Part shown: positions 8,886 through 17,682 of the stretch, one piece after another
Position numbering within the stretch: position 1 is the first letter of the stretch
Layout of the letters: each line of letters begins with the position of its first letter
Origin: Myroides indicus
GTDB lineage: Bacteria; Bacteroidota; Bacteroidia; Flavobacteriales; Flavobacteriaceae
Assembly: GCF_004364575.1 (NCBI RefSeq)
Contig: NZ_SOAG01000003.1
Coordinates: 62,001-126,000 of the forward strand
Length of the DNA stretch: 64,000 bases
Direction: 5' to 3'
Program-made: the position numbers and the translations under genes
Notes under the pieces: generated by a model
Seen by the model: the letters and a program-made list of their open reading frames with translations, nothing else
Database searches by the model: none
What the model was told of the DNA's origin: nothing

Positions 8886-11219
8886 TTACGATAAAACCTG
8901 AAGTTTTGCAAATCTGAGCAATAATTTTTTAATGCCTCCTACATCAAATCTGATTTCAGCTTTTTTATCGGCTCCTGCTCCTTCTAAATTCAAAATAGTT
9001 CCTTTTCCGAAGCGCTCGTGCATTACCACCTGACCCATTTCCAAATGTCCGTTATTATCAATAGCACTTTTAATGGATGAAGTGCTGATAGGTTTTAATT
9101 TTCGGATATTTCTATCTATTTTTGATTCTTCTTTTTGAGTAAGATAAACAGGAGGAATTCCGTTAATTGGTTTAGACAAGCGTAATTTGCTTTTATCGAC
9201 ATCGCCAAATATATCTGCATTAATTGACGGTTTGTATCTGTAATTGGTTTCTGGCGGAGTGAGATATTCTAAATACTGATCGTCGATTTCTTCAATAAAG
9301 CGAGAAGGTTCACTATCTATCAGCTTTCCCCATCGGTATCTTGATTGCGCATAAGTTAAATAGGCTTGGTGTTCTGCCCGCGTAAGTGCCACATAAAACA
9401 ACCTACGTTCTTCTTCCAGTTCAGAGCGCGTATTCATACTCATTGCACTCGGAAAAAGATCTTCTTCCATTCCAACGCAAAATACGGTAGGAAATTCCAG
9501 CCCCTTTGCCAAGTGGATGGTCATTAAAGCTACTCTGTCATCATTTCCGTTATCTTTGTCCAAGTCAGTAGCCAAAGCTACATCTTCTAGAAATTCGCTC
9601 AACGAACCTCTTGCTCCATCAATTTCTTTCTGTCCTTCTATAAAATCTTTTATTCCGTTTAGCAGTTCCTCGATATTTTCCATTCGGGTTATTCCCTCAG
9701 GTGTAGTATCTTTTCTTAATTCCTGTACTAATCCGCTTTTTTTAGTTACGTGCTCGGTCAGCTGATAAGCATCCATTATTTCATCCTGAACCTGAAAAGC
9801 TTTGATCATCGTGACAAAATCCACCAGTTTATTTTTAGTCCCGGTTGTAATTTTTAAATCAATTTTGTCAAGGTGTTCCATAATTTCAAAAATAGAACGC
9901 TTGTAATGATTTGCAGCGATAGTCAGTTTATCCAAGGTTGTGTTTCCGATACCTCTTGCCGGATAGTTGATAACTCTTACCAATGCTTCTTCATCCTTTG
10001 GATTAATAATAAGGCGAAGGTAACTCAATACATCTTTTATTTCTTTTCGCTGATAAAACGAAAGTCCTCCATAAATTCTATAAGGAATATCTTTTTTGCG
10101 AAGTGCATCTTCCATTGCACGCGATTGTGCATTGGTGCGATATAAAATAGCAAAATCACTATTTTTTTTCTGATCTCTCATTTTTTCTTCGAAAATGGTA
10201 GATGCTACAAAACGCCCTTCTTCACCGTCTGTAAGTGAACGGTGTACTTTTATTTTAGGCCCCAAATCATTAGCTGTCCAAACTACTTTTTCCAGTTTGA
10301 CTTTATTTTTTTCAATGATGGTATTTGCTGCTTCAACTATATTGCGCGATGAACGATAATTTTGCTCCAAACGATACGTTTGAACCCCCTCGTAGTCTTT
10401 TTGAAAATTGAGAATATTATTGATATTTGCTCCTCTGAATGCATAGATACTTTGTGCATCATCTCCCACTACACAGATATTTTGGAAACGATCTGACAGT
10501 GCACGAACAATTAAGTATTGTGAATGGTTTGTATCCTGATACTCGTCTACCAGAATATATCTAAACCTATCCTGATATTTCATTAAAACATCTGGAAAGC
10601 GGGTTAAAAGCTCATTGGTTTTCAATAGTAAATCATCAAAATCCATCGCTCCGGACTTAAAGCATCGCTCAACGTAGTTAGCGTAAATTTCTCCCAAGCG
10701 AGGTTTTTTACTCATGGCATCTGCTTCCTGCAACTCCGGATTATTAAAATAAGATTTTACCGTTACCAGACTGTTTTTATAAGAAGATATTCTGTTTAAA
10801 ACCTCTTTGGGTTTGTATATATCTTTGTCCAGTTGCATTTCTTTAATAATTTGTCCAACCAGTCGCTGGCTATCCTGAGAATCATAAATAGTAAAGTTAG
10901 AAGGATACCCCAATTTATCAGCTTCGGCACGTAAAATTCTGGCAAAAACAGAATGAAAAGTTCCCATCCACAAGTTTTTTGCTTCTGAATTTCCAACAAT
11001 CTGAGCAATTCTCATCTTCATCTCCCGCGCGGCTTTATTAGTAAAAGTCAGTGCCAAAATATTAAAAGCATCTACTCCCTGATGCATCAAATAAGCAATG
11101 CGTAAAGTAAGTACACGCGTCTTTCCGGATCCCGCACCGGCAATGACAATCATTGGTCCGTCTTTTTGTAATACAGGTGCCTTTTGAGCATCATTTAATT
11201 GATCAATATAGTTTTGCAT
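8886..11219 (-). CDS. UvrD/PcrA-type ATP-dependent DNA helicase
   Basis: SF1A 3'-5' helicase of 777 residues for DNA repair and restart. Motifs in order: Q-motif (QLNDAQKAPV), Walker A (AGAGSGKTRVLTLRIAYLM), LTFTNKAAREM, Walker B (ILVDEYQDTNHSQY), GDDAQSIYAFRGA, QNYRSS, MTIHLAKGLEFP and VALTRAEHQ. The C-terminal MGQVVMHERFGKGTI-type tail is the PcrA/UvrD RNA-polymerase-binding-like module. An ATG three codons upstream (11228) is possible, but a promoter-like element at 11240-11247 would leave it almost no leader, so I chose the MQNYIDQ start. Confidence 0.94.
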   Translation of the reverse strand: MQNYIDQLNDAQKAPVLQKDGPMIVIAGAGSGKTRVLTLRIAYLMHQGVDAFNILALTFTNKAAREMKMRIAQIVGNSEAKNLWMGTFHSVFARILRAEADKLGYPSNFTIYDSQDSQRLVGQIIKEMQLDKDIYKPKEVLNRISSYKNSLVTVKSYFNNPELQEADAMSKKPRLGEIYANYVERCFKSGAMDFDDLLLKTNELLTRFPDVLMKYQDRFRYILVDEYQDTNHSQYLIVRALSDRFQNICVVGDDAQSIYAFRGANINNILNFQKDYEGVQTYRLEQNYRSSRNIVEAANTIIEKNKVKLEKVVWTANDLGPKIKVHRSLTDGEEGRFVASTIFEEKMRDQKKNSDFAILYRTNAQSRAMEDALRKKDIPYRIYGGLSFYQRKEIKDVLSYLRLIINPKDEEALVRVINYPARGIGNTTLDKLTIAANHYKRSIFEIMEHLDKIDLKITTGTKNKLVDFVTMIKAFQVQDEIMDAYQLTEHVTKKSGLVQELRKDTTPEGITRMENIEELLNGIKDFIEGQKEIDGARGSLSEFLEDVALATDLDKDNGNDDRVALMTIHLAKGLEFPTVFCVGMEEDLFPSAMSMNTRSELEEERRLFYVALTRAEHQAYLTYAQSRYRWGKLIDSEPSRFIEEIDDQYLEYLTPPETNYRYKPSINADIFGDVDKSKLRLSKPINGIPPVYLTQKEESKIDRNIRKLKPISTSSIKSAIDNNGHLEMGQVVMHERFGKGTILNLEGAGADKKAEIRFDVGGIKKLLLRFAKLQVLS

Positions 11220-11239
11220 ACTCCACAATCGTAAAAAGT

Positions 11240-11270
11240 CAAAATTACAACTACTATCCTGTTATAACAA
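11240..11270 (-). promoter_or_regulatory. Putative promoter of the uvrD-type gene
   Basis: Minus-strand TAATTTTG (11240-11247) matches TAnnTTTG, and a TTG lies 20 bp upstream at 11268-11270. Both spacings fit the Bacteroidetes housekeeping promoter. Confidence 0.55.
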
Positions 11271-11295
11271 GTTTTTTTGATGGTATAAAAATTTA

Positions 11296-11324
11296 TTGCC
11301 AGCTGATTATTATTTCTATTTTTG
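11296..11324 (+). promoter_or_regulatory. Putative promoter of the 11339 operon
   Basis: TTG at 11296-11298, an 18-bp spacer, then TATTTTTG at 11317-11324, ending 14 bp before the ATG at 11339. Confidence 0.55.
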
Positions 11325-11338
11325 TAAAAAATCAAATT

Positions 11339-11875
11339 ATGAATGCTGATTTAATTGCACAAATAGCCGCTTATGCCATCCCTGCGATAGTTGTTTCTAT
11401 CCTCTTTTATTTTACTTCGGAAAAAATATTACAACGACAAGCTGCAAGAGATCGTTTTATAATTGATAAATTATCCAATGCAGATACTCAAATAGATGTT
11501 AAAGCTCTCAAATTACAAGCTTGCGAAAGATTAATTATCTTTACTGAGCGCATTGACTTAAAAAAATTAATTCTGCGAATTACTCCTTTTTCTGAAGATA
11601 AAAATGCCTATCAGCTATTGCTTACACAACACATTGAACAGGAATTTGAATATAATATTGCACAGCAGATTTATGTTTCAGGGCAATTGTGGGATATAAT
11701 TACACATACTAAAAATACTATTGTAAATACAATTCAGCAAACTGCAGGAAAAGCATCGGTACAAGATGCACATGAATTGAGAAATCTGTTGTTAACAGAA
11801 TCTGTTTTAATTCAAAAAAGTATTGATGTAGCTTTACTTGCCGTCAAAGAAGAAGCTAAACACACTATGAATTAA
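11339..11875 (+). CDS. Conserved Bacteroidetes protein, one N-terminal membrane helix
   Basis: A 178-residue protein of unknown function. A single hydrophobic helix at about residues 10-27 (YAIPAIVVSILFYFT) is followed by a long, mostly helical cytoplasmic part with few charged clusters. I recall similar membrane-anchored proteins of unknown function from many Flavobacteriia genomes. I start it at the ATG at 11339 rather than the longer frame reaching into the helicase gene, because the TATTTTTG promoter element ends 14 bp upstream. The DUF4197 gene follows 26 bp later. Confidence 0.8.
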   Translation: MNADLIAQIAAYAIPAIVVSILFYFTSEKILQRQAARDRFIIDKLSNADTQIDVKALKLQACERLIIFTERIDLKKLILRITPFSEDKNAYQLLLTQHIEQEFEYNIAQQIYVSGQLWDIITHTKNTIVNTIQQTAGKASVQDAHELRNLLLTESVLIQKSIDVALLAVKEEAKHTMN

Positions 11876-11901
11876 TAATTTATAAATAAAAAAACGTTAG
11901 A

Positions 11902-12696
11902 ATGAAAAAGAGTTTAATTGCTTTATCCTTATTAACTACAACGCTTGCTGTTACTCCAAATATTTTTGCTCAAACTGGTTTAAACGACATTATTTCTAAT
12001 TTAAGTCAGGACAAAGTTGCCCAAGGCTTGAAAGAGGCATTGGACAAAGGTATTGAAAAGCAAGTATCTAAATTAACCCAAAAAGATGGCTTTTACAAAA
12101 ATGATTTAGTCAAGATTCTCTTGCCTGAAGAAGTCCAGAAAGTAGATCAGACACTTCGTTCTATCGGCATGGGAAATATAGCTGACCAGGGTATTTTGCT
12201 TATAAACCGCGCTGCTGAAGAAGCAGTAAAAGAGGCTACACCCATTTTTATAGATGCAGTAAAAAACATGACTTTTAACGATGCTAAAAATATTTTACTC
12301 AACGGAGATTCCGCAGCAACCAATTATTTAAAAAGCAGTACTTCGAAAGCATTGTATTCAAAATTTTCACCTGTGATTCAGCAATCGCTTTCTTCTGTTG
12401 GTGCAGATAAAGTTTGGGAAAATATTTTTACGACTTATAACAATCTTCCTTTGGTAACTCCTGTAAGTACAAATTTAACAGATTACGTAACGAACCAAAC
12501 TATGGACGGAGTCTTTAAAATGATTGCTGTTGAAGAAAACAACATCAGAGAAAACATCGGCGGTTCGCGTTCTTCTAATCTGTTACAAGAAGTTTTTGGC
12601 ACGCAAGACAATACCGTAACAAGCTCTAAAAATAATAGCACCAAAGAAAAAAACACTCAAAAAAAGAAGAGTATTTTTGATTTGTTTAAAAAGTAA
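11902..12696 (+). CDS. DUF4197-domain secreted protein
   Basis: A 264-residue protein with a signal peptide (about residues 1-23, ending in IFAQ). The DUF4197 body is mostly helical: LKEALDKGIEKQVSKLTQKDGFYKN, then FIDAVKNMTFNDAKNILLNGDSAATNYLKS. A lysine-rich, probably disordered tail (about 235-264) ends it. DUF4197 proteins are widespread in Proteobacteria and Bacteroidetes with no known activity. It is probably periplasmic and cotranscribed with the preceding membrane protein. Confidence 0.88.
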   Translation: MKKSLIALSLLTTTLAVTPNIFAQTGLNDIISNLSQDKVAQGLKEALDKGIEKQVSKLTQKDGFYKNDLVKILLPEEVQKVDQTLRSIGMGNIADQGILLINRAAEEAVKEATPIFIDAVKNMTFNDAKNILLNGDSAATNYLKSSTSKALYSKFSPVIQQSLSSVGADKVWENIFTTYNNLPLVTPVSTNLTDYVTNQTMDGVFKMIAVEENNIRENIGGSRSSNLLQEVFGTQDNTVTSSKNNSTKEKNTQKKKSIFDLFKK

Positions 12697-12804
12697 AATT
12701 AACTGACTAACAATAGTTTGATAACATTAGTTTAATAGCTTTTGTAATTCTAATTTTCAATTTTGTATAACAATAAGATTTCATAAGGTTAGGGTTAGTT
12801 GATT

Positions 12805-12844
12805 AAAAAAACCGAAAAAGAAAGATAACTTTTTCGGTTTTTTA
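12805..12844. terminator. Bidirectional terminator between convergent genes
   Basis: A stem of AAACCGAAAAAG and CTTTTTCGGTTT, extended by A/T tracts on both sides, with an 8-nt loop. It serves the plus-strand DUF4197 gene and the minus-strand BtuF-like gene, whose stop is at 12846. Confidence 0.88.
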
Positions 12845-12845
12845 T

Positions 12846-13640
12846 TTATAGTTTTTCGTGTAGTTTCTTAAAATAGTCAAAAGCTTGAGATAAACGAGTT
12901 CCGTACCACGAAAACATTTCACCGTCTACAAAAACGGTTTTTCCATGATGCGTAAAACGCCCTATTTCAAAAGCGTGCTCTTCTTTAAAAGGATAAGGTT
13001 CTGAGGATAAAAAAACAAGCTGAGGATCGCCTTCTCTCATAATATCTTCTAAATTAATTTCCGGATATCGTTCTGTTTTGTCTGCATAAATATTTTTGAA
13101 CTTATTTAGTTTTAAAAGTTCATCAATATATGTTTGAGCTCCTGCTACCATATAAGGTTCTCTCCAAATAAAATACGCCGTCCTATAGGATGGCTTATCT
13201 TTTATATAAAGCTTAAAATTGTCAAGTGCAAACTTAATTTTATCATTCCATTTTTGGGCTTCAACACGCTTGTTAAACAAAAGGCCAAAATCTTTAATCA
13301 TTTGAGTATTGTCTTCCAACGTTTCTACGTTAGTCACCCAAACCGGACATATTTCTTTTAATTCATTTACAATTTCCAGAGTATTTTCTTCTTTATTAGC
13401 AATGATAATATCCGGCTGAAGTGATTTTATTTTCTCCGTGTGTACTTTCTTAGTACCTCCAATTTTGGTTTTGGTTGATTTAAAATGATAAGGATGAATA
13501 CAAAATTTAGTAATGCCTACAATTTCATCTTCCAGTCCTAAATCATATAAGGTTTGTGTTTGAGAAGGCACCAGTGAAATAATCCGCTCCGGCATCTTTT
13601 CGAAAACATGATTTTGTCCTAGTTGATCAATTAATTTCAT
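12846..13640 (-). CDS. BtuF-like helical-backbone metal receptor, no signal peptide
   Basis: A 264-residue protein of the class III substrate-binding fold (two lobes joined by a long helix). Markers are [42 protein letters not shown] and a C-terminal half with [16 protein letters not shown]. BtuF and FhuD relatives deliver cobalamin or siderophores to ABC importers. This one starts without a signal peptide or lipobox, so either it is cytoplasmic or the ligand role differs. It overlaps the end of pyrF by 4 bp (ATGA type), so it is translationally coupled to pyrimidine synthesis. Confidence 0.85.
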   Translation of the reverse strand: MKLIDQLGQNHVFEKMPERIISLVPSQTQTLYDLGLEDEIVGITKFCIHPYHFKSTKTKIGGTKKVHTEKIKSLQPDIIIANKEENTLEIVNELKEICPVWVTNVETLEDNTQMIKDFGLLFNKRVEAQKWNDKIKFALDNFKLYIKDKPSYRTAYFIWREPYMVAGAQTYIDELLKLNKFKNIYADKTERYPEINLEDIMREGDPQLVFLSSEPYPFKEEHAFEIGRFTHHGKTVFVDGEMFSWYGTRLSQAFDYFKKLHEKL

Positions 13641-14461
13641 AGCATCCTTTGATTTAAAATCTCTTCCATCTCTTGTTGAAGAATCACAGCTTGTTTTCTT
13701 GACTCAGAAGCAAAACACTCTTTATCAGAAGCATATATAACTCCTCTTGAAGAATTAATTAAAAGCCCTACTTGCTTATTTAACCCGTATTTACATACCT
13801 CTTTAAGGTCGCCTCCTTGTGCTCCCACACCGGGAACCAGTAAAAAGCTATCCGGAACTATCTTTCTGATTTCTTCAAAATAATCTGCTTTAGTGGCACC
13901 CACTACATACATCAGATTGTCTGTATTTTTATATTGTTTAGATTTTTCCAACACAATTTGGTAAAGTGGTTTTCCGTTAATCATCTGTGTTTGAAAATCA
14001 AAAGCACCTTCATTGGAAGTCAAGGCAAGCAAGATAGTGTGTTTATTTTGAAAAGCTAAAAAAGGTTCAACTGAATCTTTTCCCATATAAGGTGCTACAG
14101 TAACACTATCAAACTGCATATCTTCAAAAAATGCCTGAGCATACATAGAAGCTGTATTTCCTATATCTCCTCTTTTAGCATCGGCAATTGTAAATATTTC
14201 AGGATAATTTACATTTAAATATTTTATTGTTTTATCTAGTGATTTCCATCCCTTTATTCCGTAAGCTTCATAAAAAGCAATATTGGGTTTATATGCTACA
14301 CATAAATCGTGTGTAGCATCAATGATTGCTTTATTAAATTCAAAAATAGGATCTTCGGTCGCGAGCAAATGTTTTGGAATTTTACTTAAATCAACATCTA
14401 ATCCAATACATAAAAAAGATTTCTTTTGCTGAATTTGCTCGTATAGTTGTTGTGTTGTCAT
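13637..14461 (-). CDS. pyrF: Orotidine 5'-phosphate decarboxylase
   Basis: Last step of UMP synthesis. The 274-residue length fits the longer type-2 bacterial enzyme. Key parts are [15 protein letters not shown], the catalytic [15 protein letters not shown] (Asp-Lys-Asp set), [16 protein letters not shown], and the phosphate-binding [11 protein letters not shown] and [11 protein letters not shown]. It heads a two-gene unit with the BtuF-like gene. Confidence 0.95.
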   Translation of the reverse strand: MTTQQLYEQIQQKKSFLCIGLDVDLSKIPKHLLATEDPIFEFNKAIIDATHDLCVAYKPNIAFYEAYGIKGWKSLDKTIKYLNVNYPEIFTIADAKRGDIGNTASMYAQAFFEDMQFDSVTVAPYMGKDSVEPFLAFQNKHTILLALTSNEGAFDFQTQMINGKPLYQIVLEKSKQYKNTDNLMYVVGATKADYFEEIRKIVPDSFLLVPGVGAQGGDLKEVCKYGLNKQVGLLINSSRGVIYASDKECFASESRKQAVILQQEMEEILNQRML

Positions 14462-14633
14462 TATTTTATATTTTGGGGTTATTTTTAAGCTATACCAAAT
14501 TGTAGAATTAAGAGCTAATAACTCCTTATAATTAAAGCGTCATTTTATCTTTGAAGGAAATAGAACTGATAGGATATAGATAATAAATATCCTTTTTTAG
14601 TTTAAATTCTTTCATTTTTCTAACTATTAAAAA

Positions 14634-14657
14634 AAAGCCTCTAAAAAAAGAGGCTTT
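14634..14657 (-). terminator. Terminator after prfA
   Basis: AAAGCCTCT paired with AGAGGCTTT around a 6-nt A-rich loop, 15 bp past the prfA stop. The remaining sequence between pyrF and prfA (14462-14633) shows nothing else. Confidence 0.75.
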
Positions 14658-14671
14658 ACAAATATATTAAA

Positions 14672-15748
14672 TTAAAATACTTCTGATTCTTTTAATTTTT
14701 CAGTGTTGCTTACCAACTGAAGCTCATCAATAATTTTCTGAATATTTCCGTTCATTACGCCATCCAGATCATAAAGGGTAAGTCCTATTCTGTGATCAGT
14801 TACGCGACCTTGCGGGTAATTGTATGTGCGGATTTTTGCCGAACGGTCACCTGAAGAGACTTGCGAATTGCGTTTTTTAGCGTCTTCTTCCTGTTTCTTT
14901 GCCAACTCCATTTCGTATAAGCGCGAACGCAAAACCGATAAAGCTTTATCTTTATTTTTGTGCTGTGATTTTTCATCCTGACACTGTGCTACCAAACCTG
15001 TCGGAATGTGCGTCATGCGAACGGCTGATTTAGTGGTATTTACCGACTGACCTCCCGGACCGGATGAACAAAATAAGTCAATACGAACATCATTCATATC
15101 AATTTGTACATCAAATTCTTCTGCCTCCGGAAGTACCATAACAGTAGCCGCAGATGTATGTACTCTTCCTTGTGTTTCGGTTTGAGGTACGCGCTGTACT
15201 CGGTGCACGCCTGCTTCAAATTTTAAAGTTCCGTAAACATCTTCGCCAGTAACCTCAAAAATTACTTCTTTATACCCTCCGGATGTTCCTTCGTTTACAT
15301 CTACAACTGATGTCCTCCATCCTTTTGATTCACAATACTTAATATACATTCTGTATAAATCTCCTGCAAAAATACTGGCTTCATCTCCACCCGTTCCGGC
15401 ACGAATTTCCACCATTACGTTTTTTGCATCTTCCGGATCTTTGGGAATCAGCATAAATTTAATCTCTTCTTCTAACTGTGGTAAGCGTTCTTGTGCTTCG
15501 TCTAATTGCATTTTTGCCATTTCAACCATTTCAGCATCACTTCCATCTGCAATAATCTCTTTAGCTTCATCAATATTTCCAACGATATTTATATACTCTT
15601 CACGCTTTTCAACTAAAGCCTTCAGGTCTTTGTATTCTTTGTTTAACTGTACATAACGTTTTTGATCGGCAATAACATCGGGTTGGATAATTAAATCCGA
15701 AACTTCATCAAAACGCTGTTTTACGTACTGTAATCTATCTAACATCAT
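14672..15748 (-). CDS. prfA: Peptide chain release factor 1
   Basis: Class I release factor reading UAA and UAG. It is full length (358 residues). The GGQ loop ([17 protein letters not shown]) that triggers peptidyl-tRNA hydrolysis is intact. The stop-codon-reading tripeptide is PQT ([13 protein letters not shown]), a PxT form that marks RF1 rather than RF2 (SPF). Two adjacent ATGs make the start uncertain by one codon. A TAAATTTG promoter-like element is at 15771-15778. Confidence 0.96.
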   Translation of the reverse strand: MMLDRLQYVKQRFDEVSDLIIQPDVIADQKRYVQLNKEYKDLKALVEKREEYINIVGNIDEAKEIIADGSDAEMVEMAKMQLDEAQERLPQLEEEIKFMLIPKDPEDAKNVMVEIRAGTGGDEASIFAGDLYRMYIKYCESKGWRTSVVDVNEGTSGGYKEVIFEVTGEDVYGTLKFEAGVHRVQRVPQTETQGRVHTSAATVMVLPEAEEFDVQIDMNDVRIDLFCSSGPGGQSVNTTKSAVRMTHIPTGLVAQCQDEKSQHKNKDKALSVLRSRLYEMELAKKQEEDAKKRNSQVSSGDRSAKIRTYNYPQGRVTDHRIGLTLYDLDGVMNGNIQKIIDELQLVSNTEKLKESEVF

Positions 15749-15770
15749 AATGCGAAAATTTTTCGAGTTG

Positions 15771-15778
15771 CAAATTTA
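15771..15778 (-). promoter_or_regulatory. Putative prfA promoter -7 element
   Basis: Minus-strand TAAATTTG fits TAnnTTTG and lies 23 bp before the ATG at 15748. No well-spaced TTG is visible. Confidence 0.4.
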
Positions 15779-15805
15779 CAAAAAATGCTGATGCAAATAA
15801 CAGTA

Positions 15806-16237
15806 TTACTTTATTTCGGCTATTTTTTTTAACTGTTTGTTCATTTCATCAAAACCATTTTTTATTTCATCAAGATTGAATAATCTTACCAAAAATCCAC
15901 TAAACTTTTCACTTTGAATAAAAGTCACTGTTCCATTATTATTATCAATAATTTCAAACTTGTGTTCTCCATCAAAAAATCCCTTAATGAGAAGCTTGCC
16001 CAACCACTTTAACTCTCTGTTTCCTATTTTTGAAGTTACAGTTGGTTTAAAAATCATTCCCTTTTTGCCAGGTGGCTGTATTTTAACAATTAATCTTTCT
16101 CCTTCTTTAATTTGTCCTTCAATACGAGGTATAAAAGAATTCCAATTTGGATAGTTTTTAAAATCTGTAAGAATCATCCATACTTTTTCTGGAGCTGCCT
16201 GAATTATAATTTGCGTTTTAATCTCTTCTGTTTTCAT
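15806..16237 (-). CDS. SRPBCC-domain (START-like) protein
   Basis: A 143-residue protein with the SRPBCC pocket fold: IIIQAAPEKVWMILTDFKNYPNWNSFIPRIEG at the start and a closing FIQSEKFSGFLVRLF strand-helix. It binds a hydrophobic ligand in related proteins; the ligand here is unknown. It stands alone, with the Crp/Fnr gene 89 bp upstream on the same strand. That regulator may control it, but there is no direct evidence. Confidence 0.85.
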   Translation of the reverse strand: MKTEEIKTQIIIQAAPEKVWMILTDFKNYPNWNSFIPRIEGQIKEGERLIVKIQPPGKKGMIFKPTVTSKIGNRELKWLGKLLIKGFFDGEHKFEIIDNNNGTVTFIQSEKFSGFLVRLFNLDEIKNGFDEMNKQLKKIAEIK

Positions 16238-16326
16238 ACTGCATAATTAATAAATGTTGTTTTTTACTATAATTATACAAAGATCCGTTTCTGCTCCTAT
16301 TTCTAAATTGATATAAATCAAGAATT

Positions 16327-16899
16327 TTATTCTGTTATCTGTTTCCTTATTCTACTAAAAGTTTCCGGTGTCATTCCAAGCATAGATGCTATATATTGCA
16401 AAGGTACCTGATTAAAAAGTTCTTTATTATTTGCAAAGAAAAAGTGATATCTTTCTTCTGCTGACATTGTCAAATGACTGAAAATTCTATCTTCTAAAGT
16501 AGAGAAACAGTTGATTATAAATAGTTTTTCAAGCTCATTCCACTTAGGAATAAAATCTTTCATTTTGATGTATTCACTTTTTTTAATTGTATATATTTCC
16601 GTATCTGTCAACGCCTGAATTATCCATCGGGCTGGCTTATTAAAGATAAAACTTGATAAATCCGTAATAAAATATCCTTTTGTGCCAATCCACTGCGTAA
16701 CTTCCTTTTTTTCGGTCTCAACAAATACTCTTAAAAAACCGGACTGAATAAAACTCAATTTGTCACAACAGCAATCTGCACTGAGAAAATAATCTCCTTT
16801 TTTTAATTTTTCTAATTCAAACAAAGCTGTTATTTCTTGCAGCTCTGTTTGTTCTAATGTCCCAAAATACTTTTTTATACTTTGTTCAAGTTCTGTCAT
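16327..16899 (-). CDS. Crp/Fnr-family transcriptional regulator
   Basis: A 190-residue regulator with a cNMP-binding-type roll (KLKKGDYFLSADCCCDKLSFIQSG) and a C-terminal HTH (VPLQYIASMLGMTPETFSRIRKQ). Three cysteines in a row (CCC, about residues 43-45) sit in the roll. They could serve redox or metal sensing but do not match the Fnr 4Fe-4S pattern. The cyclic-nucleotide phosphate cassette is not conserved. It is a different paralogue from the one at 3474-4049. Confidence 0.87.
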   Translation of the reverse strand: MTELEQSIKKYFGTLEQTELQEITALFELEKLKKGDYFLSADCCCDKLSFIQSGFLRVFVETEKKEVTQWIGTKGYFITDLSSFIFNKPARWIIQALTDTEIYTIKKSEYIKMKDFIPKWNELEKLFIINCFSTLEDRIFSHLTMSAEERYHFFFANNKELFNQVPLQYIASMLGMTPETFSRIRKQITE

Positions 16900-16952
16900 C
16901 TGAATTTATTTGGCTTATTTAGACACAATATAAATCTATAAATTTAATATAA

Positions 16953-16987
16953 AAAAAAGAAGCCTTTGAATCAAAGGCTTCTTTTTC
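16953..16987 (-). terminator. Terminator after the YceI lipoprotein gene
   Basis: AAAAGAAGCCTTTGA paired with TCAAAGGCTTCTTTT, nearly loopless, 16 bp past the stop. Confidence 0.85.
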
Positions 16988-17002
16988 AAACTATAAAAAT
17001 AA

Positions 17003-17611
17003 TTATTTTTTAATTTCCACTGCTATTTCAACATCAGACCACGTTTTACCTTCGTGTAGTGCTTTACAGGCTTCGTGCAGACTATTAAAGGCCTTATCAG
17101 CTGTAAAATCTGCTAAAACATCTATAGACCCGTTAATTTTAACGCTACTGTCCGTTGCTGTATATTTAAATTCTTTTTCTTTGGTAATTCCATTCATGGT
17201 AAGATTTATTTTTACCACGCCGTCTTTAAAGGTTCCGAAAGAACCATTTATATTTCCTACCATATTGGCAAAAAATTCAGCTTTTAATTTGCCGTCACGC
17301 TCCGGATCTTTGGAATTTACTGAACTGGTAACTACAATAAATTTTGCATTTGTTAAACTTTCTGCTAAAGAAGAGGCATCTTTATTAACGTCTAATAGTT
17401 TTATATCGTCAAAAGATCCTTTTACACCCACTTTGGCAGGTGTTTTAAACGCAGTCCATTCAAGAGAATAGGAAAGCTCTTTCTGCTGAGGAGCTTCTGT
17501 CGTTTGCTCAGTTGTTTCGGCATTTTTGACATCTTTATTCTCTTCTTTTTTTTGTCCGCAGGAAACAGCTAACAAACCGACAAGGGAAAAGGTTAAAAAT
17601 ATTTTTTTCAT
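17003..17611 (-). CDS. YceI-family lipoprotein
   Basis: A 202-residue lipoprotein. Signal peptide and lipobox LLAVSC (Cys18) are followed by a disordered, acidic and Gln/Thr-rich linker (about 20-45). The YceI lipocalin-like barrel follows (WTAFKTPAKVGVKGSFDDIKL, ending in WSDVEIAVEIKK). YceI proteins bind isoprenoid-type lipids such as polyisoprenols. After Cys18 come GQKKEEN; the KKEE resembles the acidic surface-export signal of Bacteroidetes lipoproteins, so surface display is possible. Confidence 0.87.
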   Translation of the reverse strand: MKKIFLTFSLVGLLAVSCGQKKEENKDVKNAETTEQTTEAPQQKELSYSLEWTAFKTPAKVGVKGSFDDIKLLDVNKDASSLAESLTNAKFIVVTSSVNSKDPERDGKLKAEFFANMVGNINGSFGTFKDGVVKINLTMNGITKEKEFKYTATDSSVKINGSIDVLADFTADKAFNSLHEACKALHEGKTWSDVEIAVEIKK

Positions 17612-17682
17612 TGTTTAACTTTTTTGAGTTTCCTCAAATGTAATGATTCAAATTTTAAATTTTTCTTAAAACCCATAAAAAA

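Noticed and set aside
11153-11338. N-terminal extension of the gene at 11339
   Set aside because: The upstream part lies antisense to the helicase gene and is unlike the family start. A promoter sits just before the internal ATG.
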